Made by a program: the position numbers and the translations under genes
Shown: in pieces, positions 27,340-39,695 of the stretch
Position numbering within the stretch: position 1 is the first letter of the stretch
Layout: each line of letters starts with the position of its first letter
Assembly (NCBI RefSeq): GCF_047511655.1
Contig: NC_133394.1
Coordinates: 59,056,501 to 59,120,500 of the forward strand
DNA length: 64,000 nucleotides
Origin: Castor canadensis
Taxonomy: Eukaryota > Chordata > Mammalia > Rodentia > Castoridae
Direction: 5' to 3'
The notes under the pieces: generated by a model
The model's database searches: none
Seen by the model: only the letters and a program-made list of their open reading frames with translations
Told to the model about the DNA's origin: nothing

Positions 27340-27720
27340 TTCCTTGTTTATTAGAATTTTTTCAATCTTCTTTTTCTGGTGTGCTATGAATCCTCTTTCA
27401 GTTCATGTTTTGCAAATATCTTCTGTCTTTTTCTAGCTTGTCTTCTTACTTTCTTAATATTATGTTTTTATCACCAGAAGTTTTGATAAGTAAAATTTAC
27501 CAATATTTTCTTTTATGAATAGTATCTTCTGTACCCTGCTTGAGAAGGCTTTCTCCCTCTCAAGGTTAGTAAAGATATTTTCCTGAGTTACCTCTGTAAA
27601 TGTTACTGCTTTAACTGTCACATTTAGATGTCAACTCCACTTCAAAGTGATTTCTGCATATGGTAGGATTTTCTTTTGTCTGTTTTGAAAAATATCAGTT
27701 CTAGACAATTACCCAGACAA
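27340..27720 (-). mobile_element. Old L1 ORF2 3' fragment
   Basis: The order of blocks (TTTTACCAATATTTTCTTTTATG-like, then GTACCCTGCTTGAGAAGGC, then a CACATTTAGATGTCAA-like stretch) is that of the ORF2 carboxy-terminal region of ancient mammalian L1, read on the minus strand. It is much older than the other L1s here. Confidence 0.55.
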
Positions 27721-28629
27721 AAGCTACAAAATTAGGAAATCACATTAAAATGAGAAAAGAAATGTAATATAAAGTAGTCCGAGAATATTACTTAGGTCTG
27801 GATTCCTTGGGTTTGGAGACAATATGCCTTATAAACTATGTTGGGAGCTATTATTACAGTATCAACAGCTTTATTCTTCAAGGATAAGAAAGAGAAATGG
27901 AGCGGCATTTTTAAAACAATAAGCAATACAAAACCTGCAGTTGTTCCTTGTGGGAAGGAGATAAGGCAATTTCTTATTAAGAATGATTTCAGAACCATAG
28001 GCAATGAGTTCAGAAATGCAAGTCAGAACCCACTTTTAGCAAAATCCCCAGGAGTAACTTATGCCTATTAATGTTGAAAAGCACTGGACCAGACAATGGA
28101 AGATGGTTATCAATTGTTATCTACTGATTATCACCACTACATATGAAAATATCTACAGATCTGATAACCCACATCTTTAAAATAGAGTTAAGAGTAGGAG
28201 TGAGGGTAGAAATAAGGGTCAAACTGAAGAAAGAAGGATCATTCCATGGGCGGCTCAATGTATTGGTTACCTAGGACATTGAGCTACACATTCAGGGTCT
28301 GAGTACTGCCTGCTGACAGCCTGGTTATAAGTCCAATCAATTTTTTAAAAATCACAGTTAGATTTTACTTTTACTTTTAGTTTCTGATTCTGTCTTAGGG
28401 TCAAAGAGGACTGCAAATAGTCAAAGGAAGTAGAAAATACAGGAAAGTGAAAAAACAGGTCTCTAAAAGAAATGAAACTTGCCATATTGCCTTGATTCTT
28501 CATTTAAATCGTTGATTTAGCACCAAATCATTCTCCTCATTCTCTGACTTAGTACCCTAAATTCACTACCTGTACCTTCTATGAATAATTGGACTACAGA
28601 CCTTCTAAGAGGTTTTGGGGATCAGCTGG
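27721..28629. other. AT-rich DNA upstream of the CpG island
   Basis: No recognised repeat or exon. It could hold distal promoter elements, but none can be identified from sequence alone. Confidence 0.5.
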
Positions 28630-29500
28630 TTTTCGCTGGCGGAGACACTGCGCGCCCCGCGCCGCAGCCAGGGGGCAGAGTCTGTCTCCGGCGGGCTAGC
28701 GCCTCTGCCCGCTACCTGGCACTCCAGCCCCAGCACCTCCGGCCGGTCCCGGCTTTGGCTTTCCTGGTCCTTTGCACCGGCCAGGTCTCGGCGGAGCCGG
28801 GGATCCCACCGCCAGAAACGCAGGCCGGAGCAGAGGCACCCCAGGCTAGGGAGGAAGGGTGGGCGGCAGAAGGCGGTCGGCTCACCAGTGTGTGGGAGGG
28901 GGATCTGGAAGGAGGGGGTGTCCAGGGACGCAGCAGCCCCGCCCCTTCTCCTCCCCTTCAGAACCCGAGGAGCCGGGAGCATGGACCAAACCCCAGCGGT
29001 GGCACCATGACGCCCGAGCGTTTCGTGCTGGCTCTCATTCTAGGGGCGCTCCCCGAAGTGGTCAGCGTCGATCCGGTCCTCACTTATCCACCTCATCAGC
29101 GCCACCGCCACCTCCACTCGTCCCCTTCAAGTGCTCAGTACCTTTATTCCCTTCCCACCCGGCAGCGGCCACAGAGGACGCCTCCGCCGCCTCCGCTCCC
29201 GCGCCCCCCGCGGGCGATCCCTGCGCTCCAGGCTGGTCACACTCCCCGGCCGCACCCAGGAGGCTGCCCCACAGGAGGCCTGTTTGTCAACGTGACAGAC
29301 TTTGGCGCCCCGTGTCTGCGCTGGGCAGAGGTGCCACCCTTCCTGCAGCGCTCACCCCCGGCCAGCTGGGCTCAGCTGCGAGCGCAGCGCCACAACTTTT
29401 GCAGGAGCCCCGACGGCGCGGGCAGACCCTGGTGCTTCTATGTAAATGCCCACGGCAAGGTGGACTGGGGTTACTGCGACTGCACACACGATGAGTGGCA
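28630..29500 (+). promoter_or_regulatory. CpG-island promoter of PRSS12
   Basis: About 0.9 kb of GC- and CpG-rich DNA begins abruptly near 28630 in otherwise AT-rich sequence and ends just after exon 1. It covers the 5' UTR and coding exon 1. No TATA box is evident, which fits a CpG-island promoter. The transcription start cannot be placed from sequence alone. The retained CpG density is notable because the coding exons downstream have decayed. Confidence 0.8.
29007..29490 (+). pseudogene. PRSS12: PRSS12 exon 1: signal peptide, Pro-rich segment, kringle; donor lost
   Basis: The ATG at 29007 is in a good context (A at -3) and starts the neurotrypsin-like amino end (MTPERFVLALILGALPE). Residues 1 to about 20 form a hydrophobic signal peptide. 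Residues 27-86 are rich in His, Pro and Arg, with PPPPPLPRPP at 59-68. The kringle follows with all six cysteines, at residues 87, 103, 132, 143, 157 and 159, and a possible N-glycosylation site NVT at 95-97. There is no stop or frameshift in 161 codons. The exon should end at G29490, leaving a split Gly codon that exon 2 completes in phase 1. The next bases are ATGAGT where GTGAGT is expected, so the donor GT is now AT. Translation would run on into the intron to a TAA at 29640. The open frame upstream of the ATG has no stop back to 28581, but it lies in the 5' UTR and does not resemble the protein. Confidence 0.92.
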
Positions 29501-31574
29501 TCGGGGCAGTGGTGGCAACTTGGGACTTGCACGGGGCCAACCTGGTTTGGGGAGAGCAGAGATGTTTCTGGGAGACAGAGGGATGGTATGGAGTTTATGG
29601 GATTGCATTTCGGGGCACGGTGTGATGGTTGGCTGCCGCTGATACTAGTGAGGTATATTGGTATAGTAAGTTTAAATTAGCCGTGCGTGCTTTGTGTGAA
29701 GGTTGTCAGATGGGCAGTTTCTGTGCAAGGTTTGAGTTCTGGGTTCCTAGACACTGTCTTTGGTTACTGTGTGTATGTGTGTCCAGCCTTGGCTGGATGT
29801 GTGCATGTTGGTTGTCTGCTGTATTCCGGATCAGCTTGCCTGGAGGGCGTTATTAACATAAAAGAGGAAAAGCTAAGGAAGAGATGAAGTTGCTAATTAC
29901 TTATTTTGGAAAGGAAAGTAGTAAATGTAATATGACCTTCAGCAAACTTCCCTCCCCTCTGTGGACTCCGATTTGGAAAACCGGTGAAATTTTTGCCTTG
30001 CTCCCACCACTGTATTTGAAAAAGTGTGATAAAATTCCCAGGCCAAAATACAAAACTGGTCACATTCTGGGGCACAGAATGGTAAATGTCATCAGTGAGT
30101 GAAGAAAAAAGAAAAGGCCAAGAGGTAGGACTATAAGGAAACAGCTCACCATGGTTAAATGCAGTTTTCAACAATGACATCACTTGCCATTAAATGTCAT
30201 TCGTGGGAAATTGGGCTTAGTTGGTAACATCAGGAAAGAAAGTTGGTAAGATCTGTTAGGTGTGTGATAATAAAAGCATCACATTAATAAATTTAATGTA
30301 AGTGAATATTTTGCCTTTAAACAGTTCTTTATTTTGAAATTGTTGGGGTTTTAATACTTTCTTGTATAACAATTGGGGGAGAAAAATCTTGTGTCCTTTG
30401 AAGTTTGAATTTTTCCTAAAAGATTAAAAAACTGGCAGTTTTTCATCCAAGCTGAATTGGGATCCTGAAACACGTACTTTGTGCCTTTTGAAGGTAATTT
30501 GGAGGTACTTTCCACAATGTCCTTCTTTTCCTTCAGGAATTTTATTTATCTGTGCCTTCAATTGCATTAATGCTTTGAGTTAAAGGAAAGCGATAGGAAG
30601 GTTGAGATCAATTACCCTTCATCCTAGAGAATGAAGTCATTGCTATACTCATGATTCGTGGATGGAATGCCAATGAGCTATAAAAAATTGAGGTGAAGTG
30701 ATATCAAACAGAGAGCCCTAGTATTATCTCATTTACTGTAAGAGATTATTTGTAGTAAAATCTCAAGTCTATTGAGCTGTATTGACAGATATCTTACCTT
30801 CTAATTATTCTTAGTTTTATAAATAGATAAAGGTGAAGAGTTATTAGGGAATAAATGTGTAGGAAAGAATACACGATTTCTCCTTAAATTATGTAAAGAC
30901 ATACTAAAATTGAAATTAAGTTTAAAAAATTATAGTGATTTATTGCTTTTTTTCAGACATAATTAACTTTCAGTTTTATTTTCTTAATGAGGAGAATAAC
31001 TTGTTCTAGTATTCCCCACCACCCCACTCCCTGTAATTGGATAGAAATTTAAATTTTCTCAATGCTTTTAGATTCATAGCTGTCAACAGACAAAACCCCA
31101 AACATTACATAGTAGCTGTGTGTAAGATAATTGAACACAAGAGAAACAAAAGAAAACACCCAGGGAGAGACATAAATGCCCTCCCCCACCAAGAACAAAA
31201 CAAAAACAAAATCAGGAAAGCAATTGTCTATGTAATAATCAAATTACTTTTACAGACTCAGACTTGATAACCAAGGCCTCCCATTCTGTCATTTACTCCT
31301 GCAGGTCTGATTGGGCAAAACCCATACCTTTGAAATGACTTGCAGATTCCAACCCTTAGAACTTTACTATTCTGGCATTTCAATAAGGGGGTTCGAACAA
31401 AAATATTATGGAGTGGTAAAAGAATATTGATTGAGTCGTGCTTTTAGTCTGCAATGCTGGGTAAGACGCTTAACTTTGGTATTCTCCTCTGGAGAAAAGC
31501 AGGTTATGAACAAATTAATTCAAAGGACTTTTCCTGCTCTGCGCATGTACACAAAATGACCTTGCTTAATAACA

Positions 31575-31710
31575 GCTAGGACTTACTGAACACACACTCT
31601 GCACAGGATGCTGGACTAAGCATTTTGTTTGTTTTCTGTTTTAATTTTCATAGCAACCTTATAAAGGAGTGCCAACATTTTACTGTTGAAGATACCAAAG
31701 GCAAATTACC
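31575..31710 (+). repeat. MIR-like SINE
   Basis: TTACTGAACACACACTCTGC, then ATTTTCATAGCAACCTTATA, then an ACTGTTGAAGATACC-like end. Diverged. Confidence 0.5.
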
Positions 31711-32261
31711 AGGAATGAAGGAGAAAATAAGGTTGAATATGTTCATTTTTACTTCTCAGCTCATTTTGTGCTGTTTCTTTACTTATATACCATGTAGAAA
31801 TAGCTGTGCAGTATAGTAATACTCATTTGATAGCTTATGGACTGGTCTCAGAGGAAGAAAGAAAGGAAGAAGGGGAATTATGTTTATAGTACAATGCACA
31901 TTAATTCCAGTCTCTTATGCCTTAAAAATATTTTGTCTTTACAGAAAACCAAGGCAAAGAAAAGAACAATATATAGTAATGCTGTCCCTCCTTTAGAAAA
32001 TAAACTGGTGGCCAGTTTCTAGTTGCATCCAGAGAAATGAGGAAGTTGGTGTGTTCTGGGTGGAGAGTTTGTTGAAGCCAAGTTGAAGGGGCAGGGTGGG
32101 GATCTCAGGTGAGTCAGGGCAGGGCAAGGGCATTCCAGTGGCTCAAATGTCAGAGAACAAGAAAGGTGATGCCCAGACTCTGGCCTTATGAAATTTGTGT
32201 ATTAGTGAAAAAAAAAAAGAAAAGTTTCTGGGGATTGGAATACCTAGGTAGCCCAGGGAGT

Positions 32262-32355
32262 TGGTTCTTGTAATGAGCATTAGAATTACCTAGGGATTTG
32301 TTAAAATGCAGATGTCTGGGCTCTAGCATCAGGGTCCTGAGTAATTTTCACATGT
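32262..32355. repeat. hAT-type DNA transposon fragment (MER5-like)
   Basis: GCATTAGAATTACCTAGGGA, then TTGTTAAAATGCAGATGTCT, then GGGCTCTAGCATCAGGGTC, resembling the interior of MER5-type elements. Confidence 0.5.
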
Positions 32356-32913
32356 GGATCAGGAATGGAATGTACATTCAATTACCTTGCCTACTGGACA
32401 CTCTTTCATGGTCAGTGACAATCGACGGGAGGTCATTCAGAATCCCCTGGAATGTGTAGTGGTGGTGATGATGTGGGCTAACATCATCATTCCATGACTT
32501 CATCCTGCTAGTCTTAGTAGCATGCACAAGGGACCCCAATGGTAACTTTCTGTGTGATTTTAGAAAATGGCACCATTGGAATTTGACCAATGTGAGATAA
32601 CAATAACCTAGATCACTAACTGAATGTGAGCCAGGGTGCCGGCACATTTCTACAGGGAGATTTAACAGGCAACTGACTGATTTCCCACAAGTCCTTGTGA
32701 TAAGTTAGTGCTTCTTGAGTAGGAAGGGTAATCACTTCTCCAGGCTCAGGCTGGCACAGTGGCTGGGGCAACTTGCATGGCACTGTGCTAGAAACACTCC
32801 TTTTTCACAAGCAACCAAGTGGATTAAACCTTTGGAGGTTGACAACTGATAGATAAAACAGACAGAATAAATGATAACCTTCTAATAATTGAAATTTTAC
32901 CAGAGACAATCTG

Positions 32914-33613
32914 TGTCAGTCAGCTCCCTGTCACTGTGACAAAATACCTAAGATAATAAAGTTGAAAGGAGGAAAGATTTCTTTATATATGGTGGTATTG
33001 GGGTTTGAACTCAGGGCCTCTTGCTTGCTAGGCAAGTGCTCTACCACTTGAACTATACCATCAGCACTTTTGGTTTTAGCTAATTTTTAGATTGGGTTTC
33101 TCATTTTTTGCTCATGGTGGCTGAACTGTGATCCTCCTCCTTTGCCTCCCTTAGTTGGGATGATAAGAGCCTACCACCACACCGGTTTTTTTGTTGAAAT
33201 GGGGGTCTAGCTAAGTTTTTGCCTGGAATGGCTTCGAGCACTGATCCTCCTGATCTCTGCCTCCTGAGTAGCTGGGATTAGAAGGGTGATCCACTATGGA
33301 GGAAAGACTTATTTTGGCTCACGGTTTCAGAGTTTCAGCCCATGGTCACTTGGCTCTGTAGGTTTGTGATGAGGCAGAACCACTTGGTTCTGAGCAAAGC
33401 TGCTCACCTAACTTCAATTTCAGCCAGGAAGCAAAGAGAAAGAGTTTGAGGGGGTCTCAATATCCCTTCAATGGCATTCCCCCAATTACCTTGTTTCCTC
33501 TGACTAGGCCCCAACTTCTAAAGGTTCTACCACCTTTCCAATAGTGCCATAAGCTGGCAACCAAGCCTTTAATATGTGGCCATTGGGGAGCATCTAAAAT
33601 CCAAACCATAACA
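32914..33613 (+). repeat. Old interspersed repeat (family not assigned), interrupted by a SINE
   Basis: The two arms, 32914-32977 and 33298-33613, join once the SINE is set aside. The joined sequence matches the repeat at 53480-53970: GTCACTGTGACAAAATACCT-type start, GTTTCAG and GGTCACTTGGCTC blocks, then CCTTTAATATGTGGCCATTG and CCAAACCATAACAAAA at the end. Confidence 0.75.
32978..33297 (-). mobile_element. Composite SINE inserted in an older repeat
   Basis: Reversed tRNA part (TTGGGGTTTGAACTCAGGGC), then reversed 7SL dimer (TGGCTGAACTGTGATCCTCC and GCCTCCTGAGTAGCTGGGAT). The direct repeat GGAGGAAAGA at 32968-32977 and 33298-33307 is the target-site duplication and fixes the ends. Confidence 0.9.
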
Positions 33614-34477
33614 AAATGATTTCCAGTTCTGATTTTGTGGTTGTTAAATCATGCTAATCTGCTCATATGCACCTACTCACCGCAGATCTCTTCCTTCCAA
33701 CAGAGATGGTGGCTTGTCGGCCAAATACTGTTTATAAACTGTCCTCTTTGAAGTTCTTCTGCTGTTTGAAAAGAATGTTAATTAAGAAGTTAGCTGAAAG
33801 CTTCCCCCACCTCTCCGCCTTTTAATTCTGCATCTTGATTTTATGTAGTAGGTGTTGAAAAACATTTATTGGCAATACCAGATTTGATATATTTCCTGGC
33901 TGGATTTTAAATATGGAGCTCAGTCTGGCTAAGGCTTCTGTAAAACATTTAGATTTAGGGCATTATTTGACTCTGAAGTAGTGTGAACATCTTTTGTTTT
34001 AAGAAGAAAATAAGTTATCCAGTTTCTATTACTTTTTATGAGATATTGCCTGGCCAGGAGTATGTTTACTTATGTGGTCACTGACCTGTGTGTGTGTGTT
34101 TATGGTAATTTTGCAAATGTAGTTTGGTTTACAACTGTGAGGACAAAAGGAAATATCCAGTAATAATGTACTATTTATAGGTACCTTCTTTTGATGGATA
34201 TAATGCCTACACTAAAGTAATAACTGTAAAGATTACATACATAAAATGGAAAAATAATTATAATAATATTAAAAGCAAAATATGGGCATACATTATAAAC
34301 ATGATTGTGAAAATAATGAGACTTGTTAATAATTTGGGAAAGAAAACAAATGATAATTATGAGTTTGAATATGAATGTGGTTTGACTTAATTACATTGAT
34401 TTCAGTGGCAAAAAATAGACAACCCAATTCAAAATGAGTGAAACAGTCAGAGATTAATTTCTATTTTAATTTAATTA

Positions 34478-34572
34478 ATTAATTTTTAAATTTTATTGCA
34501 TTGGGGTTTGAACCAAAAGTCACACACATGCTAGGCTAACACTCTACCATACAGCTACATCCTCATCCTTAA
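34478..34572 (-). mobile_element. tRNA-derived (ID-like) SINE, reversed
   Basis: An AT-rich tail (AATTAATTAATTTTTAAATT) is followed by GCATTGGGGTTTGAACC, then ATGCTAGGCTAACACTCTAC, the reverse of an ID-type A-box region. Confidence 0.75.
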
Positions 34573-36640
34573 ATTTATTGTTTATATTACAAGAGGTCCA
34601 TCTGATTGGCTGCCTCCATCAGAGGCAGTTCTGTTCCACACTGTTCTCTTGGCTTCTCTACTTTCTATGTGGGGTTTTATCCTTAGGCTCCACTTAGAGA
34701 TAAGGCAACCTACAGGAGAAAGAAAAGGCCCCTCTCCCTGTGAAAGAGCAAAGAAAACTTTCTAGAATTTCTTCGCAGACCCCTCTACTATTTCATTGAC
34801 CAACACTAGATCACATGTTACTTTATGATTCTCTCTAGAAAGGAATAGCCAATGAGCCATACCTAGGTTAATAGGAAGCAAGGTAGTTCTTAAGGAGAGC
34901 CAACAGGTTTTGCTAAGGAACATGTTTAGGATTTATTCTTATATTTGGGAAACAGTGCAATTAAAAAGTAAGTAATCTAAAATACCATGCTGTGAAATTC
35001 TACATCCTTTTCTTTTTATCCGTATCTAAATGAATAATATTTAGACCCTGATTTGGTGGAGAAAACATATTGTCTTGTTTTAATATGCTATCTGCAGCAA
35101 ATATTACTGACAGATTTATTTCTATAATAAATAATTCCATAACAGTTGAGAATACCAAAGTTAGTTCAATTGTTAGGTTAAAATGATTTATTAATATTTT
35201 TTAAACATTTTTGTTCTAAGTGCAGGGAAGCAGTTTTTAAAAACTTTTCTTGCTACTCTGAATAGTAAACAAATATTCAGATGTTTACTATATGAACAAC
35301 TGATGTAGACTGCCTTTTACATGGTTGATACAATGATGTTAGAACATCAGGAAATGCTTATTTTTGCATCTTTAGCACCTAGTGTTCAAGGGCAGATCCT
35401 CCTGTCTCCCCTCCTCCTCCTTCCTGCAAATTGATACAACAATATTAATAAAACTTCATTGTATTCAAAGCACTAAAACCATACAAACCATACAGGTATA
35501 TTCATCCAGAATACTTTCTATTAGGATCATAAAAGGGGACACCAAAGGTGGTGGAAAATACTGATTTCTGTATTGGGGCAAGGATAGATTACTGAACACT
35601 CACTGAGTTTACAGTAGATGCAGTATATCCCAAGATAAATAAAGGATCACCTGACCTGTGTTTTCTAGTTGAGCTGTCTCAAGAATAATAAATGTTTTTA
35701 TTCCCTTCTCTGTGGTCCATGCTCTGTAAGACAGATAAGGGGATTACTATTCGGTTAATTTCATCACTCAGTGTTGTGCAGTGAACTGTTTACACAGCAT
35801 CGCTTGTGCATGTGTAAATGTTTCTGGGACACACAATTTGTGAGTTTCCTGCATACGTTGTTAGTATGCCAGAACTTAACCATGGATAAAGTCTTCTTTA
35901 ATGGACATCATAGAATATTTTAAACTAAGGAATAATTCATAAGATATATAAATTTCTAATAAGCACAATGTAATGGATAGAACTGGTTATCAAGAGGATA
36001 TTCTCTCATTTTGAATTAGACCAATTCAGACTTTTTTGGGCATTAAAGGTAGGTACATGAATAATAAATGAACAGTTAATATGAATTATAGATGTGAACT
36101 AATGGAGGCAAGTATAGTTTGGTTGGATATTGGTTCAGGGAAATGCCTTGTATGTTAAAAGATGATTTGACCAGGGGCTATTTGAATAAAATTTACTATT
36201 TCTCTGTGCTAAAACAGATTTAAATTATAGATCAATTGTCAATATAATTATAGATAAGAATAGTATAGTACTATCAGAGAGTGTGTAGAAAAAAACATGA
36301 ATTTTTTCCCCTCTTTACCAAACTGTTATTTTAAAAGATTTAAAAAATATTTATTACTAATTTTCTTCAGAAAACTACTGGAATAGGTCTTTGTCTTTGC
36401 TGCTTTTTCTTCCTTTAAATGAGTGTATGTTAGTTTATTAGTACATTTTAATTAGTTAATTGAATTGGCTTATCTTTTCAGTTGCTCTCTTTTGGAAAGA
36501 TCTGAATGTACAGAATAAAGGTAGTTGACCTATTTGATTCTGTTCCTAATATTTCCTTTGGGCCTCCTTGACTTAAGGAGTATAGGAAAAGAAGCTTGTC
36601 TACCTGGCCAAGGAGGGTTAATACCATAATGGTCCCATTA

Positions 36641-37012
36641 CTTTATTAGGGCTACAGTAAGTACCACAGAATGAATGGCTTATAGAAAAAAAAACTTCAA
36701 GATCAAGGTGTTGGCTGAATAAATTCCCTCTGAAGGCACTGGGGAAGGATTTGTTCCAAGGTGCTCTCCTAGTTCCTTGGATTATGGGAGAATAACTCCA
36801 GTACTTACATGGCATACTCCCTGTGCGTGTCTCTCTGTCCAGATTTTCCCTTGGTATAAGAACACAGACATAATGGATTATGGCTCACCCCAATGACCTC
36901 ATCTTGACTTGCTCATCTACAAAGGCCTTATTTCCAAGTAAGATCAAATTCATAGGTATTGGCGATCAGTACTGTGACATCTCTTAGGCATGCACAATTC
37001 AGAAACAGCAGC
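36641..37012. repeat. Old mammal-wide repeat (family not assigned)
   Basis: TTAGGGCTACAGTAAGTACC, then AACTTCAAGATCAAGGTGTT, then CAAAGGCCTTATTTCCAAGT and CAGTACTGTGACATCTC. The order is familiar from old mammalian repeats, but I cannot name the family safely. Confidence 0.5.
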
Positions 37013-37594
37013 CTTAAAGAAGAAAAACTAATGAGATTTGTGAAGGGAATTTTAATCCCCTTAGCTGTTCTTTTCTAGTTTACCTTGCATTAATTGAGAC
37101 TGGTAAGATGGTTAAAGACAACCCTTGAATGTCAGTTTTCAAATTTCTATTTCCTAGCAAAGTTGTCAGTGAAGCAAATTTTTATAACATACATCCATGA
37201 ATCTGTTATATTTATGTTCTTTTATGAAGCTGTAGATATGTTAACATAGAATAAAAATATAAAGTAAAATAACAATAAGTTAAACGTTTTTGCCAAGGAA
37301 TTAAGAAACAGAATTCTAAGCACTGTTGCACGTTGGTACTTTTCTGCCATGAAGTAAATAGTTGTGATACCAGCAGTGAGTGACTGTGGTTTGTCTGTTT
37401 GTTTTTTTAGCAATTCCTTTCATGAACTCTGGGGGCTCTTTTCTTTGATATGCCATCACACACAACCTTCACAGTTCCAGACTTTTGTCCATTACTGATT
37501 GGCTCTATACATTCATAATGACTAATACAGTTGACCTAAAACCTCTGTTTGAGATTGTAAATTTTAAATTGTCATTGTGAGGGTTTTTTAAAAA

Positions 37595-37818
37595 TTTTTT
37601 TATTTTTTTCCCCTTGGCAGTATCTGGGATTGAACCCAGAGCCTCATGCTTGCTACTAAGTGCTCTGTCATCTGAGCCACACTCTCAGACCTTCTGTTTT
37701 TCTGCTTTTGAGGTAGGGTCTGGCTAACTTTGTCTGGGGATTGGCCTGGAACTTGCAGTGCTTCTGCCTCTGTCTCCCAAGTGCAGGGATAACAGATATA
37801 CATTGCATGCCACTTTCA
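37595..37818 (-). mobile_element. Composite SINE, reversed
   Basis: It starts at the T-rich end (37595), then the reversed tRNA part (GGGATTGAACCCAGAGCCTC) and the reversed 7SL part (GAGGTAGGGTCTGGC, then CTGCCTCTGTCTCCCAAGTG). Confidence 0.85.
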
Positions 37819-37904
37819 TATATTTTTAAAAAGGTGTTTCAACTAATTCTTAGAAGAATTGAGAATTTCATAAAATTATATGCCATGAAAGAAATACAGT
37901 GAGT

Positions 37905-38020
37905 AGGCATGGTGGTGCAGTACTATAATCCCAGCACTCAAGAGGCTGAAGCAGAAGGATCAGTGTTCTAATTCAGAGTAGGCTACACAGTGAAAATCCT
38001 TCTCAAAAAAAAAAGAGAAA
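37905..38020 (+). mobile_element. B1-like SINE with a purine-rich tail
   Basis: GGCATGGTGGTGCAGTACTA, then ATCCCAGCACTCAAGAGGC, then an A-run that grades into a long GGAA/GAAA purine repeat (to 38108), probably grown from the SINE tail. Confidence 0.88.
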
Positions 38021-38108
38021 GAAAGAAAAAGAAAGGAGGAAGGAAGGAAGGAGGAAAGGGAGGGGGGACAGAGGGAGAGAGGGAGGGAAAGAGGAAGGAA
38101 GGAAAGAC
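38021..38108. repeat. Purine-only (GGAA)n-type repeat
   Basis: An almost pure G/A stretch follows the B1 tail. The strand is purine-only apart from a few bases. Confidence 0.95.
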
Positions 38109-38195
38109 TTATCTATGTAGATGGTTTGCTTGGAACACTAGAAATTTTTGTGGCTCTCAAGGGAAAAAGCCATCTGTAGAGGGGCACTGCTAGGA

Positions 38196-38198
<3 letters not shown>

Positions 38199-38249
<51 letters not shown>
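38199..38249. repeat. (GT)n microsatellite
   Basis: 51 bases of GT, 90 bases after the purine tract. Confidence 0.98.
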
Positions 38250-38251
<2 letters not shown>

Positions 38252-39629
38252 TGGGGGAGTTGGCTGGTCCTGTGCTGGGAGTGTAATCTGACAGAGAATT
38301 CACTAGTCATTGACATGCAAATTACCTTTTCAGAATCACAAATATTTGTATTCATTTTTTTAAAGAAAATTGGCTGATACCCCACAGTTCTTGCCACACA
38401 GCAGATGTCGCTAAATGAATCCAGGCTTTCACAGTAAGTTTGGAGCATTTGCAAAAAGATGGTGCAGCTGATAGTTGTCTTGGAAACATTTCCAGCTCTA
38501 TCATTGCCATAGAATGTCACGGTCATCATTGTACTGGTGTTTTCTCCTCATCTCTAGGTGCCTCACTCATTTGAATGATATGTGCACATCATTTCTTCTT
38601 GATAGGTTTTTGGTTTTAGCACTATTTTAAATGCCTAAGCACTTAAGTGTCTTGACATGCATAAGTAGAATTCTAGTTTGTTTTTGCTGCTAGAACTTTC
38701 TTCCAATCCTTTGACATGTAATTTGGTAGTGGTGGGGAATGAATAAAGAGGATAAGAGATTAATTTAAATATCATTTTCAGTAAAGTCTGAGGTGAACAA
38801 ATGAACTGTCGATTAAAAAAATAAAGTGGTGTTTTTGATAGCCATATTTTGTGGTCTCTGCAAAAGAGGTTGTGTGATTTAAAAATCTGTAAAGTTCATT
38901 TGAACTCTTCAGACATTCTGCATTTTAAACACATTCTGCACTTGACACGTTTGACTGTGCTAATCAGGGTCTGCTGTGGCTTAGTCAGACTTTACAAAGT
39001 TTAGAATGTGTGCTTTTGAGATGATCTGTCCTATGAATGATCCAGGCCCATGTTCTCTCCTGAATAATCAGGAATTGGCAGTGCAGTGTTTACCTCCATT
39101 TATTATTGCCTTTTGTTGGAATTCAGTTGGACTTTGTCATGAGAAATGTGATTTTTTTTAAATGCTTAAATTTTTTAAGGATGATGATATGGAAAATAAT
39201 ATGGTGGGTGGGTAAGCCAGTACAAATGAAATGAATGGGTAATATATGAACAGAATACTTTTGGAAAATTATCATAAAGCCTTACATAATAATTTTGAAA
39301 CGTGCAAATTACATCAGAATTTTTTGCAAGACTTATTTTTTTCTTCTTGATTTCCTAAATTCTTAACCTATGACATAAAGGACACCATGGATGTTTTTCA
39401 GCAGAATTTTATGAAATTTTAAGTTTGAGATAGAGTCAATCTCTGATTAAATACTCAATTGCTATGTTCCAATGCTAGCTGTGCAACCAGTCTCATGGAG
39501 AAGAGTGAGAAGAGGAATGCAGGGTCTTAATTAACACTTAAAGTCAGAAGAAAACTTAGTGTTTTCTTTGCTAGGGGTGCTTGAATTCAAATTTTGACTT
39601 TTTAAAGACTAAAAAGAATGACTCAGATT

Positions 39630-39695
39630 GTGGGCTGTGGGACAGCTCAGTGGGAGTCCTATGTAAGAGGACTTGAATTTCCAGGGTTATTCAAT
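39630..39695 (+). mobile_element. Possible degraded ID element
   Basis: GGGCTGTGGGACAGCTCAGT resembles the ID start, but the B-box region is weak (GAATTTCCAGGGTT) and there is no tail. Confidence 0.3.

Noticed and set aside
28581-29006. Open frame continuing upstream of the PRSS12 ATG, giving a 353 codon frame
   Set aside because: The upstream part does not resemble neurotrypsin, lies in the GC-rich 5' UTR where stops are rare by composition, and the ATG at 29007 starts the known signal peptide in good context.
28605-29540. Several overlapping open frames on both strands in the CpG island
   Set aside because: They are composition shadows of GC-rich exon 1; none has a domain or better start.
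38113-38529. 138 codon frame containing a poly(His-Thr) run
   Set aside because: The run is the translated GT repeat at 38199-38249; no conserved sequence on either side.
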